64,000 bases of DNA, taken from positions 558,001 through 622,000 of the forward strand of contig NZ_JAGGML010000001.1 in the NCBI RefSeq assembly GCF_017875275.1, read 5' to 3'. Origin of the DNA: Xanthobacter flavus. Lineage in GTDB: Bacteria; Pseudomonadota; Alphaproteobacteria; Rhizobiales; Xanthobacteraceae. The notes beneath the pieces were generated by a model. It had not been told where the DNA came from. It saw nothing but the letters and a program-made list of their open reading frames with translations, and ran no database searches. Shown here piece by piece: positions 17,657-28,633 of this stretch (positions are counted from its first letter, which is position 1; each line of letters opens with the position of its first letter). The translations under genes were made by a program, and so were the position numbers.

Positions 17657-18264
17657 CGCGCCCCCCGCCAGCGGCCATGGACGGTCAGCATCACCTGGAT
17701 GCGTCCCTCCTGCCCCCGTGCTTCGGCGCCATCGCCCTGCATCCGTCCCTCGGCTCCATCCGCGTCCAGCTGCCCCAGAGCAGCGCCCTGCCCCTGGGCC
17801 TGGACCACAAGGGGATCCACGAACAGGAAGGGCTGCCCCGTCTCGATATCATATAGCAGGTTCTGCAGATCCTCCTGCCCGATATCGATGGTCGCGGCCA
17901 CCGCCACGAAGCCAGGACCCAGCGGCGAGGCGCCAAGCTCCACGCTGGAAGAGACGAGATGCCCGCCCGCCGCATCGGCGGCGGCGGCGACGCGCTCGGC
18001 CAGCGATGCGCCAGCCACCGTCACCGTCGCGCCCTCGAGGAAGGGGGAGCCGCGCTCTTCGGCCCCGGCGGCGCCGGGCCGGGGGGGCCTTCGCCCTTCC
18101 AGCCGGTCCAGCAGATCCTGCGCCTCCGCCACCGCCGCGCGCTTGGCCAGCACGTCCGCCACCTCGCCGAACGCGACGGCCAGAAGCACGGCGACGAGCA
18201 CGCCATAGCCCAGCGCGGCCAGCGCCAGCGTGCGGCGGGAACGGGCGGGCGCGGCGGCGGTCAC
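17653..18264 (-). CDS. gspM: Type II secretion system protein GspM
   Basis: 203-residue bitopic inner-membrane protein: short cytoplasmic N-terminus, TM at about 12-32, a coiled-coil segment (AKRAAVAEAQDLLDRLEG) and a periplasmic ferredoxin-like domain (about 75-150, ending DIETGQPFLFVDPLVV) typical of GspM. It pairs with GspL in the assembly platform. It starts with GTG at 18264 overlapping the gspL stop by 4 bases. The C-terminal 50 residues are Gly/Gln-rich (QAQGQGAALGQ). Confidence 0.85.
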   Translation of the reverse strand: MTAAAPARSRRTLALAALGYGVLVAVLLAVAFGEVADVLAKRAAVAEAQDLLDRLEGRRPPRPGAAGAEERGSPFLEGATVTVAGASLAERVAAAADAAGGHLVSSSVELGASPLGPGFVAVAATIDIGQEDLQNLLYDIETGQPFLFVDPLVVQAQGQGAALGQLDADGAEGRMQGDGAEARGQEGRIQVMLTVHGRWRGAR

Positions 18265-19340
18265 TGGGTCACCTCGAACGGCACGGTAATGTCGGCCTGG
18301 ATCTGGAAGCGCTCCCCCGCATCCCCCGGCTGCCGGGTGGTGGGGGCGACGAAGGTGGCGGCGGAGAAGTGCTTCGATTCCTCCAGCAGCCGGACGAGGG
18401 AGGGCGCCTCGCGGGAGACGCCGGTCAGCTCCACCTTGCCGTTCTGGATGGTCAGGGCCGAGAGATAGGTGTGGTCGGGCAGCACCTGGGAGAGCGCCTC
18501 CAGCACGAGCACGGTCGGCGCCTGCGCGCGCTTGGCCTTCTCCAGACCGCGCAGGGCCGCGCCCTCCGCGCCCAGTCCGTCGCGGGCGGCGGCGATGGCG
18601 CGGCGGCGGGCGGCGATGGCCTGGTCCAGCGTCTGCTGCTCCTCGTCGAGGCTGCCGCCCAAGAAGCCGGACACGCCGGACGCGAATGTCGCCGCGAGGG
18701 CCGCCGCCGCAAGCACGCCGAGCAACACTTGCCTGAGGCGTGCCGTGCCGGCCCCTTCGCCGGACGCGCCGGCATGAACGGTGATGGACGCGCCATCGCC
18801 TTGACGGGTCGTCAGCACCAGATGGCCGACGCCGAGCGCCTTCAGCGCATCGAGGGCGGGGGCGAGACGAGCGCGCGGGGTGGCGGCGACCATCACGCGG
18901 ATGCGGCCGTCGCCCAGCGGTTCGGGCGCCGTCCAGCCGAAGGCGGCCTCTGCCGCGCTCCAGGGCGTGAGCCGGTCGATCTGCGCCCGCACGATGCCGT
19001 CGAGATAGGGCCTCGCCCCCTCCGGCAGATCGAGCGGACGGAACAGGAAGCGGGCGGGGTCAAGCGCCAGTTCCACCTCCCGGCCCTTCAGCGACGCTGC
19101 GACCTCGGGCGGCACGCCATGCGATGCGGCGGCCGCAAGGGGGAACGGTACGGCGCCGGGAAGGACGAAGGCGCCGTCTTCCCGCTCCTCGATCCGCACC
19201 GCACGCATCCGGCCGAGCCGCGCCCGGCCGGCGGCGAGGGCCGTGGCGAGGGCCGTCGCCGTCAGGTCGACGAAGGCCGAGAAGCCATCGATGGCGCGGG
19301 TCAACAGCGAGGCGTCGGGTGCGCCCGGAACCAGGCTCAT
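18261..19340 (-). CDS. gspL: Type II secretion system protein GspL (PilM/PilN-like)
   Basis: 359 residues. The cytoplasmic actin-like half is short and divergent (ELALDPARFLFRPLDLPEG, then VRAQIDRLTPWSAAEAAFGW, a patch shared with GspL/PilM proteins). A single TM (about 205-228) precedes a PilN-like periplasmic part with a coiled coil (DEEQQTLDQAIAARRRAI) and the small fold LSALTIQNGKVELTGVS. GspL anchors the GspE ATPase to the membrane and binds GspM. Start ATG at 19340 overlaps the gspK stop by 4 bases. Confidence 0.85.
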   Translation of the reverse strand: MSLVPGAPDASLLTRAIDGFSAFVDLTATALATALAAGRARLGRMRAVRIEEREDGAFVLPGAVPFPLAAAASHGVPPEVAASLKGREVELALDPARFLFRPLDLPEGARPYLDGIVRAQIDRLTPWSAAEAAFGWTAPEPLGDGRIRVMVAATPRARLAPALDALKALGVGHLVLTTRQGDGASITVHAGASGEGAGTARLRQVLLGVLAAAALAATFASGVSGFLGGSLDEEQQTLDQAIAARRRAIAAARDGLGAEGAALRGLEKAKRAQAPTVLVLEALSQVLPDHTYLSALTIQNGKVELTGVSREAPSLVRLLEESKHFSAATFVAPTTRQPGDAGERFQIQADITVPFEVTQ

Positions 19341-20278
19341 GGCCGTCCTCCCGTCGTCTTCCGGCGGGCGGCGGGAGGCGCGTCGTCGGCAAGCTCCCGC
19401 CACGAGAGATCGCGCCACAGGAGCACGCGATAAGGATCGACACCGAAGTCCCGCAAAAGGATCACCGCCTCCGTACCCAGCCGCCGTCCGTCGTCGAACG
19501 CGACGCGCACGGTCACGCGCGCCGTGTCCCCGGCCGTGGTGGCGATGCCCGAGGCGCCCGCGACGACGCTGCCTTCGCCGCCCGCCTTGTCCTCGCCGGA
19601 GGTCGCGAAGGTGGCGGTGTCGATGTCGTCCATCCCCTGCCCCGCCTTGGCCAGCGCCGCGCGCACCATCGGCCCCGCGATGTCCGGATTCACTTCCCGC
19701 CGTCCGGCATAGACCGTGAGGTGAGGCAGCGCGGCGGCGACCACGTCGGCCGGCAGGCCCGGCACGCGGGCCAGTTCCGCCGCATGGGCGAAGGCGCCCT
19801 GCCCATGTCCCGCCTCGGCATCGCCGACCGCAGAAGACTTGTCGCCCGAGGCGGGCGCGCGCCAGGCGGCGATGCTGGCGGCATAGGCCTTTGCCGCCGG
19901 TTCCGGCACGCCCAACGCCTGGAACAGGCCGGACAGCACGGGCGGCGCGGCGGCGTTGAGATCGATGCGGGCCGCCTCGTCGGCGAAGCGGGCGGAGACG
20001 TTGGCCTCGCCCATGCGAAAGCGCACCTCGCCGCTGGTCGCCCGCTCCTGCGCCGGCACGGAGAGGAGACGCAGCGCCGCCAGTTCCACCCCCGCCATCG
20101 CCAGCCCATCCGCGCGCAGCGTCTGCGTGCGCACCGCGGAGGCCGACGCCGTGTCCGCCACATAGACCGCATAGACGGCGGTGAAGGCGGCCAGGGCGGC
20201 GAGAATCCACAGCACGGTCACGAGGATGAAGCCGCGCTCCGTCCCTGCCGGGGCGCGCCTGAGTCGGATCGCGCTCAT
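19337..20278 (-). CDS. gspK: Type II secretion minor pseudopilin GspK
   Basis: 313 residues, the large tip pseudopilin. The prepilin-type N-terminus reads GTERGFILVTVLWILAALAA, with cleavage expected after the Gly and no Glu at +5, as usual for GspK. The large alpha domain includes IDLNAAAPPVLSGLFQALG and the helix-hairpin-helix-like ELARVPGLPADVVAAALP (about 165-185), followed by TVYAGRREVNPD. It caps the pseudopilus together with GspI and GspJ, whose genes lie immediately upstream. ATG at 20278 overlaps the gspJ stop by 4 bases. Confidence 0.92.
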   Translation of the reverse strand: MSAIRLRRAPAGTERGFILVTVLWILAALAAFTAVYAVYVADTASASAVRTQTLRADGLAMAGVELAALRLLSVPAQERATSGEVRFRMGEANVSARFADEAARIDLNAAAPPVLSGLFQALGVPEPAAKAYAASIAAWRAPASGDKSSAVGDAEAGHGQGAFAHAAELARVPGLPADVVAAALPHLTVYAGRREVNPDIAGPMVRAALAKAGQGMDDIDTATFATSGEDKAGGEGSVVAGASGIATTAGDTARVTVRVAFDDGRRLGTEAVILLRDFGVDPYRVLLWRDLSWRELADDAPPAARRKTTGGRP

Positions 20279-21000
20279 TGCGTCGCTCCCCCGCCGTTGC
20301 CGCCCGCGCCGGAGACCGCTTTCGCGCGCGATCCGCTGAAGCCGATGGCGGTCCCGCAGATGGGCTTGGTGGCGTCGGCGGCGCAGAAGGCGGGCGCGTC
20401 CGAGCGGATGGTGACGGAGGTGGAGGCGCCGGTGGCCCGCCCCCCCTCGCGCACCACCATGCGCACCGCGCGCGGCAGTTCCTCCTCGCCGCGCCATTCG
20501 GCGTGCCATGCCCCGTCGCGGCCGGCATAGGAGAAGGAGACGCTGACCGGCGGGCGCAGCAGCCGCACCGGCGCGCCGAACGACGGAAGCCCCCCGGCCT
20601 CGGCCGGCGGCGCATAGGGCGCGGCGCGGCGGACCATGGCGGAGCCGCGCCCGTCCGGCACGGGCGCCAATTCGACAACCTCCAAGCCCCGCGCCGCGCC
20701 GGGCGCGAGCACTTCGCGCACGAAGACCACGCGCTCGGACGATCCCTGGAACAGGGTCTCCGCCCCACCCTGCACGGCAGGCAGGAAAGCGGCGGCGGCG
20801 AGGTCCGCCGCCATGCGGTCGAGGGCGAGGGCGACAAGTTCGCTCTGCTGCACCCGCCCCAGCCCGCGCTGCCAGGCGGGGAGCCATTTCGCCGTCACCA
20901 TGGCGATGGCGGCGAGCACCAGCCCGGTGAGCGTCATCGCCACCAGGATCTCGATGAGGCCGAAGCCGGCGCGGCGGCGGCGCGAGGCGATGGTGCTCAT
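20275..21000 (-). CDS. gspJ: Type II secretion minor pseudopilin GspJ
   Basis: 241 residues. Prepilin motif RAGFGLIEILVAMTLTGLVL (cleavage after Gly12, Glu at +5) followed by a globular beta domain (FLPAVQGGAETLFQGSSERV, VSFSYAGRDGAWHAEW) typical of GspJ. The C-terminus contains a probable disulfide pair (FCAADATKPIC) and a Gly/Ala-rich tail. Part of the I-J-K tip complex. ATG at 21000 overlaps the gspI stop by 4 bases. Confidence 0.9.
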   Translation of the reverse strand: MSTIASRRRRAGFGLIEILVAMTLTGLVLAAIAMVTAKWLPAWQRGLGRVQQSELVALALDRMAADLAAAAFLPAVQGGAETLFQGSSERVVFVREVLAPGAARGLEVVELAPVPDGRGSAMVRRAAPYAPPAEAGGLPSFGAPVRLLRPPVSVSFSYAGRDGAWHAEWRGEEELPRAVRMVVREGGRATGASTSVTIRSDAPAFCAADATKPICGTAIGFSGSRAKAVSGAGGNGGGATQ

Positions 21001-21398
21001 TGCGGCCGGCTCCGCACAAGGCGCACCGTCTCCAGCGCCACCATCTCGCCGCCGGGGCCGCGCACGCGGATGCGGATGTCGAGGGGCGTCCAGGGCGCAG
21101 TGTCCGGCAGGCCGGCGAGCGTCATAGGCTGCACGTCCATCTGCCAGCGATGACCGGCGATCTCGCCTTCGGTGCGGCCGATCTGGATGAGATCGCGGCT
21201 CGGAATGCCCGTCTCCACGGCGCGGGCGGTCTGCAGCAGCGCCACCCGCCGCTCCAGGATCCTGGTGCCGCGCAGGCTGGAGCCCGCCACCATGGCGATG
21301 GCGCCGAGAGAGGCCGCGACCACCGCCAGCGCCACCAGCACCTCGATCAGGGTGAAACCGGCGGTGCGGCGCCGGAGGCGCAGATCAGGAGCGGCCAC
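20997..21398 (-). CDS. gspI: Type II secretion minor pseudopilin GspI
   Basis: About 133 residues; prepilin signature RRTAGFTLIEVLVALAVVAA with cleavage after Gly and Glu at +5, then a short beta domain (GHRWQMDVQPM, LDIRIRVRGPGGEMVALETV). No ATG is available upstream of the motif; the GTG at 21398 gives a basic leader of 14 residues and a 14-base overlap with gspH, while a TTG at 21407 is also possible. Forms the tip complex with GspJ and GspK. Confidence 0.88.
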   Translation of the reverse strand: MAAPDLRLRRRTAGFTLIEVLVALAVVAASLGAIAMVAGSSLRGTRILERRVALLQTARAVETGIPSRDLIQIGRTEGEIAGHRWQMDVQPMTLAGLPDTAPWTPLDIRIRVRGPGGEMVALETVRLVRSRPQ

Positions 21399-21861
21399 GG
21401 GGCACAATCTCGACGCCGCCGGTGAGCCAGTTCACCCGCACCTCATAGCCCGTCCCGCCCTTGAGCATGGCCACCACGCCGCCGCAGGAGAGGCCGGAGG
21501 GGAAGAATTGCACCGAGGCGCGCGCCGGCCGGCCGTCGCAGGTCGCGGGCAGCACGGTGTCCATCTGCACGTCGCCGGGCACGCGCACCACCCGGCCGGC
21601 TGAGCCGGAGGTCATGCGTCGGCCGGTGGCATCCACCGCCGTCGCCACCGGTACGCCCCGGCGGATGGCGGCGGCGCGGTCGGCCTTCAAAAGCGCGGCG
21701 GCCTCCACAGCGAGGGATTCGAGCTTCGCCCGCGAGGTGCCCGGCGCGAGACGCGGCAGCGCGAGGGTCGCCAGCGCGGCGACGATGGCGAGGGCGCACA
21801 CGACCTCCAGCAGGGTGAACCCCGCCTCGCCGCCCCCCGCCTTTGCGCGCCCGCGCGACAT
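21385..21861 (-). CDS. gspH: Type II secretion minor pseudopilin GspH
   Basis: 158 residues. Leader MSRGRAKAGGGEAG then FTLLEVVCALAIVAALATLA, a standard prepilin N-terminus with Glu at +5. The following helix LAVEAAALLKADRAAAIRRG and the beta domain ending GYEVRVNWLTGGVEIVP fit the GspH/FimT family. It connects the GspG filament to the tip. ATG at 21861, 14 bases after the gspG stop. Confidence 0.9.
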   Translation of the reverse strand: MSRGRAKAGGGEAGFTLLEVVCALAIVAALATLALPRLAPGTSRAKLESLAVEAAALLKADRAAAIRRGVPVATAVDATGRRMTSGSAGRVVRVPGDVQMDTVLPATCDGRPARASVQFFPSGLSCGGVVAMLKGGTGYEVRVNWLTGGVEIVPRGRS

Positions 21862-21875
21862 GCGACGTCTCCGGC

Positions 21876-22325
21876 CTACCGCGCCCAGCTCGTGACGTCG
21901 GCGGCATTGCCCGTGCCGCCCTCCTGCCCGTCGGAGCCGAGGGAGACGATGTCGAACGGCCCATGCTGGCCCGGCGCGCGATAGGCGTAGGCCTTGCCCC
22001 AGGGATCGAGCGGCACGGTGCCGCCCTTCAGGTACGGCCCGTTCCAGGTCGAGACATTGCCCGGCCGCTGCACCAGCGCGTTCAGCCCTTCCGACGAGGA
22101 GGGATAGCGGCCGGCATCCAGATAGAAGAGATCGAGGGCGCTGGAGAAGCCCTGGATCTGGATCTTCGCCGTCTTCACCTTGCTGTCGCCGAGATAGCCG
22201 AGCACGCGCGGCCCCACGAGGGCGACGATGAGGCCGATGATGGTGATGACCACCAGCAGTTCCACCAGCGTGTAGCCGCCTTCGCTCTTCCGGCGACGAG
22301 AGCGGGACGGGATATGGGCCATCAT
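21876..22325 (-). CDS. gspG: Type II secretion major pseudopilin GspG
   Basis: 149 residues, the filament subunit. Prepilin motif KSEGGYTLVELLVVITIIGL (cleavage after Gly, Tyr instead of the usual Phe at +1, Glu at +5). The family hallmark C-terminus is clear: YPSSSEGLNALVQRP, then VPLDPWGKAYAYRAPGQHG and FDIVSLGSDGQEGG with the calcium-site aspartates. Start at 22325 is the first of two adjacent ATGs, ten bases after an AAGG; a GTG at 22346 is less likely. Processed by the prepilin peptidase encoded divergently at 28 kb. Confidence 0.95.
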   Translation of the reverse strand: MMAHIPSRSRRRKSEGGYTLVELLVVITIIGLIVALVGPRVLGYLGDSKVKTAKIQIQGFSSALDLFYLDAGRYPSSSEGLNALVQRPGNVSTWNGPYLKGGTVPLDPWGKAYAYRAPGQHGPFDIVSLGSDGQEGGTGNAADVTSWAR

Positions 22326-22352
22326 GGGGGCGGGACCTTGATTCACGTTTCG

Positions 22353-23561
22353 TCACCCGATGCTTTGGCTGACCGACAGCAACGCGGTCATGACCGAGAC
22401 GATGAGCCCGCCCACCACCACCGAAATGGTGACGATGGCCGCCGGGCCGATGACCGCGACCACCCTGGCGAGGGCGCGCTGGAGCTTTTCCTCGTAGAAA
22501 TCGGCGATGCGGCCGGAGAGCAGGGCCAGTTGGCCGGTCTCCTCGCCAAGGCGCAGCATGCGGATGGCCATGGGCGGCAGCACGTCGCCCTCGGCGAAGG
22601 CATCCGACAGCCGCCCGCCGTGGCGCACCCGGTCCGCCGCCTTGGCCCAGACGGAGGCCTCTTCGCCCGCCGCCATCACGTCCACGATGATGCGCAGCGC
22701 GGCGGTCAGCGTCACGCCGTTGCCGAGCAGGATGGAGAGGTTGCGGCAGAACACGGCCGAACGGCGGAACAGAAGCACCGTGCGCACCAGAGGCAGCTTG
22801 GAGAGCACGCCCGTCACCGCCCCGCGCACTTCCTTCCGCCGAAGCGCGAGGAAGGTGAGGGCCGGAAGCACCACGGCCGCGATGCCCACCTCCATGGCGT
22901 GGGCCTGCAATCCGTCCGACAGATCGAGCAGCACCTGCACCATGGGGTCCAGCTTCGCCCCCATGTCGCGCAGCACGGAGGAGAATTGCGGCATCACGAA
23001 CATGAGGAAGAAGACGAGCACGCCGCCTGCCGCCACCAGCACGAAGGCGGGATATTGCAGCGCCGACACCACCTTGCGGCGCAGCTCCTCGGCCCGCTGG
23101 CGCTCGGCGGCGACCAGTTCCAGCATCCGGTCCACGGTGCCGGAGGCCTCGCCAACCTTCACCAGCGCCACATAGACCGGCGGGAAAAGCTTGGGATGGG
23201 ACGCCAATGCCTCCGCCAGACTTTCGCCGGCCAGCACGTCCGCGCGGATCTTGCGGGCGACGGCGCGCATGCGGCCGAGGTCGGTGTCGCCGGTGAGCAG
23301 TTCCAGCGCCTCGTCCAGCCGCGCGCCCGCGCGCAGCAGCAGAGCGAGGTCGCGGGTGAAGAGGGTCACGTCCTCCGCCTTGGGCGCGCCGAAGGTGAAG
23401 CCGAAGGCGCTCTCCTTCTTCTCCTTGAGCGGCGTCGTCTCCACCGGCACGAGGCCGAGGAATTCGATGCGGCGGCGCACCTCCGCCTCGGTCGGCGCGG
23501 CGATCTCGCCGCTCACGATCTGCCCGGCCTGGGTGAGCGCGCGGTAGGAGAAAGTGGCCAT
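22353..23561 (-). CDS. gspF: Type II secretion inner-membrane platform protein GspF
   Basis: 402 residues, full family length. N-terminus MATFSYRALTQAGQIVSGEI, two repeated helical GspF domains (about 65-190 and 270-395) separated by TM helices (about 165-190, 215-240 and 370-395). The signature VALVKVGEASGTVDRMLELV occurs in the first repeat and MLRLGEETGQLALL in the second. It forms the centre of the assembly platform rotated by GspE. Starts five bases after the gspE stop. Confidence 0.95.
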   Translation of the reverse strand: MATFSYRALTQAGQIVSGEIAAPTEAEVRRRIEFLGLVPVETTPLKEKKESAFGFTFGAPKAEDVTLFTRDLALLLRAGARLDEALELLTGDTDLGRMRAVARKIRADVLAGESLAEALASHPKLFPPVYVALVKVGEASGTVDRMLELVAAERQRAEELRRKVVSALQYPAFVLVAAGGVLVFFLMFVMPQFSSVLRDMGAKLDPMVQVLLDLSDGLQAHAMEVGIAAVVLPALTFLALRRKEVRGAVTGVLSKLPLVRTVLLFRRSAVFCRNLSILLGNGVTLTAALRIIVDVMAAGEEASVWAKAADRVRHGGRLSDAFAEGDVLPPMAIRMLRLGEETGQLALLSGRIADFYEEKLQRALARVVAVIGPAAIVTISVVVGGLIVSVMTALLSVSQSIG

Positions 23562-23565
23562 GGGC

Positions 23566-25230
<1,665 letters not shown>

Positions 25231-25695
25231 GCCCACGTCCCCGAAAGCCAGAGTCCGGATCCCGCCGCGTCATGCAGCGGCACTCTTCTGAAGCTGGACC
25301 TTGACTGCTATTAACATGGACCGCATCACCGGCGAAGGTTGCGGCCGGAAAGCAATTCCAGGCGCAGTGCCGGCCCATTTGCGGTAGCCGCCTGTTGCCC
25401 GCGCGGGGCACCGAAGCCGCCAGCTTGGTATTCCCGGCTCCCGTGACGCTCGCGCGTCACCGTGATGACAATGTCACGACATTCGGACACCACCCCGGAG
25501 CGGCGATAGCCAGCTAACTGAAGCTTGGCAGCGGCTCCGGTCAACCCTTATATATCCGTCACATGCAGTCGCTAAAGGATGCGCGCCAAGGGTCGTTCGG
25601 CGCGCGCCTGCGACCTGTGGCCCTTGCATGCGGCTATCGGATCCCACGGCTCTTCTGGCCGCGCGGCTCTTGCGTTCGGAAGTAGCGGGTGATGC
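25231..25695. promoter_or_regulatory. Divergent promoter region between gspE and gspD
   Basis: 465 bases without a gene, less GC-rich than the flanks. It must hold the promoters for both secretion operons. On the plus strand TTGGCA (25525-25530) and TATATA (25549-25554) are 18 bases apart, a plausible housekeeping promoter for gspD with a leader of about 135 bases. A partly symmetric GTGATGACAATGTCAC lies at 25459-25474 and could be an operator. For gspE, CTATTAACATGG near 25306-25317 is the most AT-rich candidate. No riboswitch-like fold was recognised. Confidence 0.45.
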
Positions 25696-27978
25696 GTGAT
25701 TGAGGATTGGCGCGGCCGGTCGAGCCCACGACCGGGCACTCTTGTATTGGCGTGCGCGATCCTCTTCGCCGCGGTCCTCTCCGGCTGCTCGGGCATCATG
25801 GACGATACGAAGCCCCAGAGCACATTCGACCAGGTCCGCAACATCGATCTGTCGCCGAAGCCCATGCAGCCTGTGGCCCAGCCGCAACAGTCGACCGACA
25901 ATCGCCAGCCCATCGAATATTTTGCCACCCCCGGCGCGCAGCCCGTGACCGATCCGGCGGCGGTCGGGGCGGCGGGCGCGGCGCAGCGCGGGGCGGATGG
26001 CGGGTACGATCTCAATTTCGAGAACACCCCCGTCACCACCGTCGCCAAGGTGGTGCTCACCGATATCCTCGGCGCCAACGTCATCATCGATCCGCGGGTG
26101 CAGGGCACCATCAGCCTGTCCTCGGCCCGCCCCGTCGCCCGCACCGATCTGGCCTATGTGCTGGAGAGCGCCTTGCGCGCCAACGGCATCGCCCTCGTCC
26201 GGGATTCCTCCGGCTACCAGCTGATGCCGCTGACCGAGGCGGCCGGCTCTGGCGCCACCGATGTCGGCACATCGCGGCCGGAGCCGGGCTACGGCGTCTC
26301 CGTGGTGCCGCTGCGGTATGTCTCGGCGGAGACGCTGATGCCGGTCATCGACAGCTTCGCCACGCGGGCCGGCATGGTGCGGGTGGACCCCGGCCGGAAC
26401 GTCCTGCTCATCCAGGGCACGGCGCAGGAGCGACAGGCGGCCATCAACACCGCCCTCTCCTTCGATGCCGACTGGATGCGCGGCCAGTCGGTGGGCATCT
26501 ACCCCCTGCGCAACAGCGCGCCGGAACCGCTCATCACCGAGCTGGAGACGCTGCTCGATGCCGGCGAGGGCGGGCTCAGCCACAAGATGGTGAAGTTCCA
26601 GGCCATCAACCGGATGAATTCGGTGATGGTGGTGGCCAAGAAGCCGGACCTGCTGCGCACCGCCGCCACCTGGATCGAGCGCCTCGACCGCTCCGACAGC
26701 TCGGTGGGCGTGCGCGTCTATCGCCTGCGCTACGGCGAGGCGCGGCAGACCGCGCGGGTTTTGAACGAGCTGTTCAACGGCACGTCCTCCCAGGGGCTGG
26801 ACCAGGCCTCCAACCAGATCGCGCCGGGCTCGGGCACCTCGCTTTCATCCAATGGCGGTGGCTCGAACGGCCCCATGTCCGTGCAGCAGCGCCTCGGCCA
26901 GACGCCGCCCCAGAACCAGAGCCAGGGCCAGAACGCCCAGCCGGTGAACCGGGGCGAGACCGACAACGAACTGCAGGGCGGTCCCGGCTCCGGGCCGTCC
27001 GGTGGCGGCGGGGCGCTGCTCTCGGGCGTCCGCATCACCGCCGATCAGGTGAACAACTCCCTGCTCATCTACGCGAGCCAGGAGAACTACCGCATCATCG
27101 AGCGCACCCTGCTCCAGCTCGACCAGCCGCAGTTGCAGGTGGCCATCGAGGCGACGGTGGCGGAGGTGACGCTCAACGACCAGCTCGCCTATGGCGTGCA
27201 GTTCTATCTCACCAGCAACAATCTGGGCCTCGGCAAGAACAACGGCTCCGTGATGAACACGCTGTCCTCAAGCGTCACCGACCAGGCGATCAACCGCGTG
27301 CTGCCCGGCTTCAACCTGCTGGTCGGGCGCGAGAACCAGCCGCGGATGATCCTCGACGCCTTGCACACCGTGACCGACGTGAAGGTGCTGTCCAACCCCT
27401 CCGTGGTGGTGGTGGACAACCAGAAGGCGACACTTCAGGTGGGCGACGAGGTGCCGGTCTCCACCGGCAGCGCCACCGTGCTCACCTCCTCGAACACGGT
27501 GGTGAACACCATCGAGTACAAGAACACCGGCATCATCCTGCACGTGACGCCGCGGGTGAACGTGAACGGGCAGGTGCGGCTCGATATCGAGCAGGAGATC
27601 AGCAACGTCACCAAGCAGCCCACCGCCAACGGCAGCTCGTCCGAGAGCTCGACCCTCACCCCCACCGTCTCCCAGCGCCGGGTGAAGAGCACCATCGCGG
27701 TGACGAGCGGGCAGACGGTGCTGCTCGCCGGCCTCATCAGCGAGCGCAGCGACGGCGTGCGGCAGGGCGTGCCGGTGCTCGACCAGATCCCGGGCTTGGG
27801 CGATGCCTTCGCCCATAAGGACACCACGGTGAAGCGCACCGAGCTCATCATCTTCATCCGCCCCCAGATCATCCGCGACAATATGGATGCCCACACGGTG
27901 GCGGAGGAATTGCGCGCCAAGCTCAAGGGCACGGTGGGCGTGCTGCCGGGCGGCCCGCAGCCGCTCATCAACCGGTGA
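25696..27978 (+). CDS. gspD: Type II secretion secretin GspD
   Basis: 760-residue outer-membrane secretin. It starts with GTG at 25696, a TGA in the same frame two codons upstream excluding longer forms. The lipobox LSGC (Cys31) suggests a lipid-anchored, self-piloting secretin. N0 domain begins at YDLNFENTPVTTVAKVV (about 103), followed by N1-N3 and a C-terminal secretin domain (about 490-735) with VPVSTGS, NTGIILHVTPRV and the final TELIIFIRPQII. A Ser/Gly/Gln/Asn-rich insert of about 80 residues (about 360-440) interrupts N3. It heads the divergent half of the system and is followed by the prepilin peptidase. Confidence 0.95.
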   Translation: MIEDWRGRSSPRPGTLVLACAILFAAVLSGCSGIMDDTKPQSTFDQVRNIDLSPKPMQPVAQPQQSTDNRQPIEYFATPGAQPVTDPAAVGAAGAAQRGADGGYDLNFENTPVTTVAKVVLTDILGANVIIDPRVQGTISLSSARPVARTDLAYVLESALRANGIALVRDSSGYQLMPLTEAAGSGATDVGTSRPEPGYGVSVVPLRYVSAETLMPVIDSFATRAGMVRVDPGRNVLLIQGTAQERQAAINTALSFDADWMRGQSVGIYPLRNSAPEPLITELETLLDAGEGGLSHKMVKFQAINRMNSVMVVAKKPDLLRTAATWIERLDRSDSSVGVRVYRLRYGEARQTARVLNELFNGTSSQGLDQASNQIAPGSGTSLSSNGGGSNGPMSVQQRLGQTPPQNQSQGQNAQPVNRGETDNELQGGPGSGPSGGGGALLSGVRITADQVNNSLLIYASQENYRIIERTLLQLDQPQLQVAIEATVAEVTLNDQLAYGVQFYLTSNNLGLGKNNGSVMNTLSSSVTDQAINRVLPGFNLLVGRENQPRMILDALHTVTDVKVLSNPSVVVVDNQKATLQVGDEVPVSTGSATVLTSSNTVVNTIEYKNTGIILHVTPRVNVNGQVRLDIEQEISNVTKQPTANGSSSESSTLTPTVSQRRVKSTIAVTSGQTVLLAGLISERSDGVRQGVPVLDQIPGLGDAFAHKDTTVKRTELIIFIRPQIIRDNMDAHTVAEELRAKLKGTVGVLPGGPQPLINR

Positions 27979-27986
27979 GGCCCGCC

Positions 27987-28631
27987 ATGGCCGAAGCCGC
28001 AACGGGTGATGCCGTGCACCAGCCTTCCCTTGGCGACGGACTTCCCGGAAGCCTCGGCGCCCATCCGCGCGTGGCCAGCCGGGGCGAGGTCGCGGCCCTC
28101 GCCGCCGTCTGCCTCGCCGCCATGGGCGCGAGCCTCGCGGTGGCGGGGCTTCCCACCGGCCTGCCGCTTGCCGCTCTGGTGCCGGTGCTGGCGGCCATCG
28201 CCGTCATCGACGCGCGGCACTTCCTCATTCCCGATACCCTGAACGCCGCCGGCATCGCCCTTGGGCTTGTCCATGTGGTGCTCGCCGCCGACGACGTTGC
28301 GGAAGGGCTGATCGTTTCCGGCGTGCGCGGCATTCTCCTGGGCCTGCTCTTCCTCGGCCTGCGGACGGGCTATCGCGTGCTGCGCGGACGCGACGGGCTG
28401 GGGCTCGGCGACGTAAAGCTCGCGGTGCTGGCCGGCGTCTGGCTGGAGGTGACGGCCATTCCCCTCGCCATCGAGATCGCGGCCCTGTCCGCCCTCCTCG
28501 CCTACGCCCTGCGCCGCCGCGCGGCGGGCCGGGCGCTGCGCCTCGACGGACGGCTGCCGTTCGGCCTTTTTCTCGCGCCGGCGGTGTGGATCGCCTTCAT
28601 GATCGACGCCCTCCTCCTCAAGGCGAGCTGA
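27987..28631 (+). CDS. gspO: Prepilin peptidase (GspO, A24 aspartic protease)
   Basis: 214-residue polytopic membrane protease that removes the leaders of GspG-K. Both active-site aspartates are visible: AVIDARHFLIPD and GLGLGDVKLAVL. It lacks the N-terminal cysteine-rich methylation domain found in enterobacterial PilD, as is common for short A24 peptidases. A GGTGAGG ribosome site overlapping the gspD stop lies six bases before the ATG at 27987, which makes this start preferable to the GTG at 27975. Confidence 0.9.
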   Translation: MAEAATGDAVHQPSLGDGLPGSLGAHPRVASRGEVAALAAVCLAAMGASLAVAGLPTGLPLAALVPVLAAIAVIDARHFLIPDTLNAAGIALGLVHVVLAADDVAEGLIVSGVRGILLGLLFLGLRTGYRVLRGRDGLGLGDVKLAVLAGVWLEVTAIPLAIEIAALSALLAYALRRRAAGRALRLDGRLPFGLFLAPAVWIAFMIDALLLKAS

Positions 28632-28633
28632 CC